From Morganella morganii H1r (lineage in GTDB: Bacteria; Pseudomonadota; Gammaproteobacteria; Enterobacterales; Enterobacteriaceae), in NCBI RefSeq assembly GCF_000633515.1, contig NZ_AYMP01000016.1, forward strand, positions 186,001 to 250,000: a DNA stretch of 64,000 nt, read 5' to 3'. Of this stretch, positions 63,454-64,000 are shown piece after piece. Position 1 is the stretch's first letter; each line of letters begins with the position of its first letter. Below the pieces are notes generated by a model. That model saw only the letters and a list, made by a program, of their open reading frames with translations, ran no database searches and was not told where the DNA came from. The position numbers and the translations under genes were made by a program.

Positions 63454-64000
63454 CTATTCCCCGGCCAGGGCACGCGGGAACAGCAAGTTATTCTCCAGGC
63501 TGATGTGTTCCATCAAATCACCGATAAACGTGTTGATGCCGTTATACAGCACCCGCCAGGTTGTGCAGGCTTCCTCCGGCGGCGTGACATTGTTGGTGAT
63601 AAACTTAATGACCTCCACAATATCCCCCGCATCATCATGTTCTGCTTCCATAACCTGTACCGGCCCTGCCGCCTGCGGCCCCATGCCGTTGCAGATCATC
63701 GGAAACAGCACCTGTTCCTCTTTCATCATATGCGAGGTCAGTTCTTCATGCAGTGCAGTCAGCTGCCGGGCCAGCCCTTTCGGGACACTGGCTTTGGCGG
63801 CATGTACCCGCTCCACTTTTTCTGCCTGTAAAATCAGCTCCGGCAACTGTGCGCGGTGGCGATCGTGATAACGGGTAATAATAAAAGCGATAATGTCGCC
63901 CAACGGGGCTTTCCGCCAGTCCTGCGCCGGCGCCTCATCTTTCAGGGCCAGTAATGCCTGTTCAATCTCATCGATATTCAGGGATTTTTTCTCTGCCGCT
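63454..64000 (-). CDS. ytfE: Iron-sulfur cluster repair protein YtfE (RIC), 5' end beyond the window
   Basis: The last about 182 codons of a di-iron protein of the RIC family. Its hemerythrin-like part includes [57 protein letters not shown] and [17 protein letters not shown], holding the His/Glu metal ligands; the N-terminal ScdA-like domain with its cysteines is outside the window. It repairs Fe-S clusters damaged by nitric oxide or oxidants. An internal ATG at 63903 would give a truncated product; the true start is upstream. Confidence 0.93.
   Translation of the reverse strand, partial: AAEKKSLNIDEIEQALLALKDEAPAQDWRKAPLGDIIAFIITRYHDRHRAQLPELILQAEKVERVHAAKASVPKGLARQLTALHEELTSHMMKEEQVLFPMICNGMGPQAAGPVQVMEAEHDDAGDIVEVIKFITNNVTPPEEACTTWRVLYNGINTFIGDLMEHISLENNLLFPRALAGE

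Overview
The window is chromosomal DNA of an enterobacterium of the Morganella/Proteus/Providencia group, most likely Morganella. Core genes keep Enterobacterales sequence and local order seen in E. coli (ydbH-ynbE-ydbL next to ldhA, hrpA beside azoR, pntAB beside ydgH and the arcD-type antiporter, fnr-uspE, malI-malXY, nemR-nemA). The base composition, near 50% G+C by eye, fits Morganella better than the AT-rich Proteus or Providencia. The genus is an inference; no rRNA is present. I saw no tRNA, rRNA, insertion sequence, CRISPR array or integrase.

Layout. 1-6.7 kb: an exported-looking amidohydrolase coupled to a HAD phosphatase, a Dyp-type peroxidase, the Hsp70-like YegD, and nemR-nemA with two operator palindromes. 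6.7-11.5 kb: a leftward TonB receptor / binding protein / permease / ATPase uptake operon of the siderophore-heme-cobalamin type. 11.8-20 kb: a six-gene leftward amino-sugar operon (Na+ symporter, AGE epimerase, ceramidase-like hydrolase, NagB-like, NagA-like, SIS protein) facing a ROK regulator. 20.2-22.6 kb: a YeeE/YedE sulfur transporter with a three-domain rhodanese lipoprotein. 22.6-26.6 kb: small and accessory genes (VF530 protein, LEM-3-like GIY-YIG protein, possible colicin-type immunity protein, GNAT) around roxA. 26.6-29.7 kb: mgtA with a long structured leader containing a 12-codon Pro-Pro leader ORF.

29.9-32.4 kb holds what looks like a small peptide natural-product (RiPP) cassette: a 23-residue peptide gene, a hairpin, a HExxH protein of the alpha-ketoglutarate-dependent peptide hydroxylase type, and an MFS exporter, with a decayed MocR-type regulator behind it. 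This is the best candidate for an undescribed system.

32.6-41.5 kb: threonine-aldolase-family enzyme, YeiL-like regulator, S-adenosylhomocysteine hydrolase, NUDIX, AEC transporter, and malI-malX-malY with MalI operators. 41.5-46.6 kb: a His-rich PadR regulator (YqjI/NfeR type) under two Fur-like boxes, a quinone reductase, fnr with its own FNR site, uspE and a secreted orphan. 46.6-64 kb: pntBA, ydgH, arcD-type antiporter, hrpA, azoR, the ydbH-ynbE-ydbL envelope operon, ldhA, a likely small RNA, a short pilin-like protein, an orphan and ytfE, which runs off the right end.
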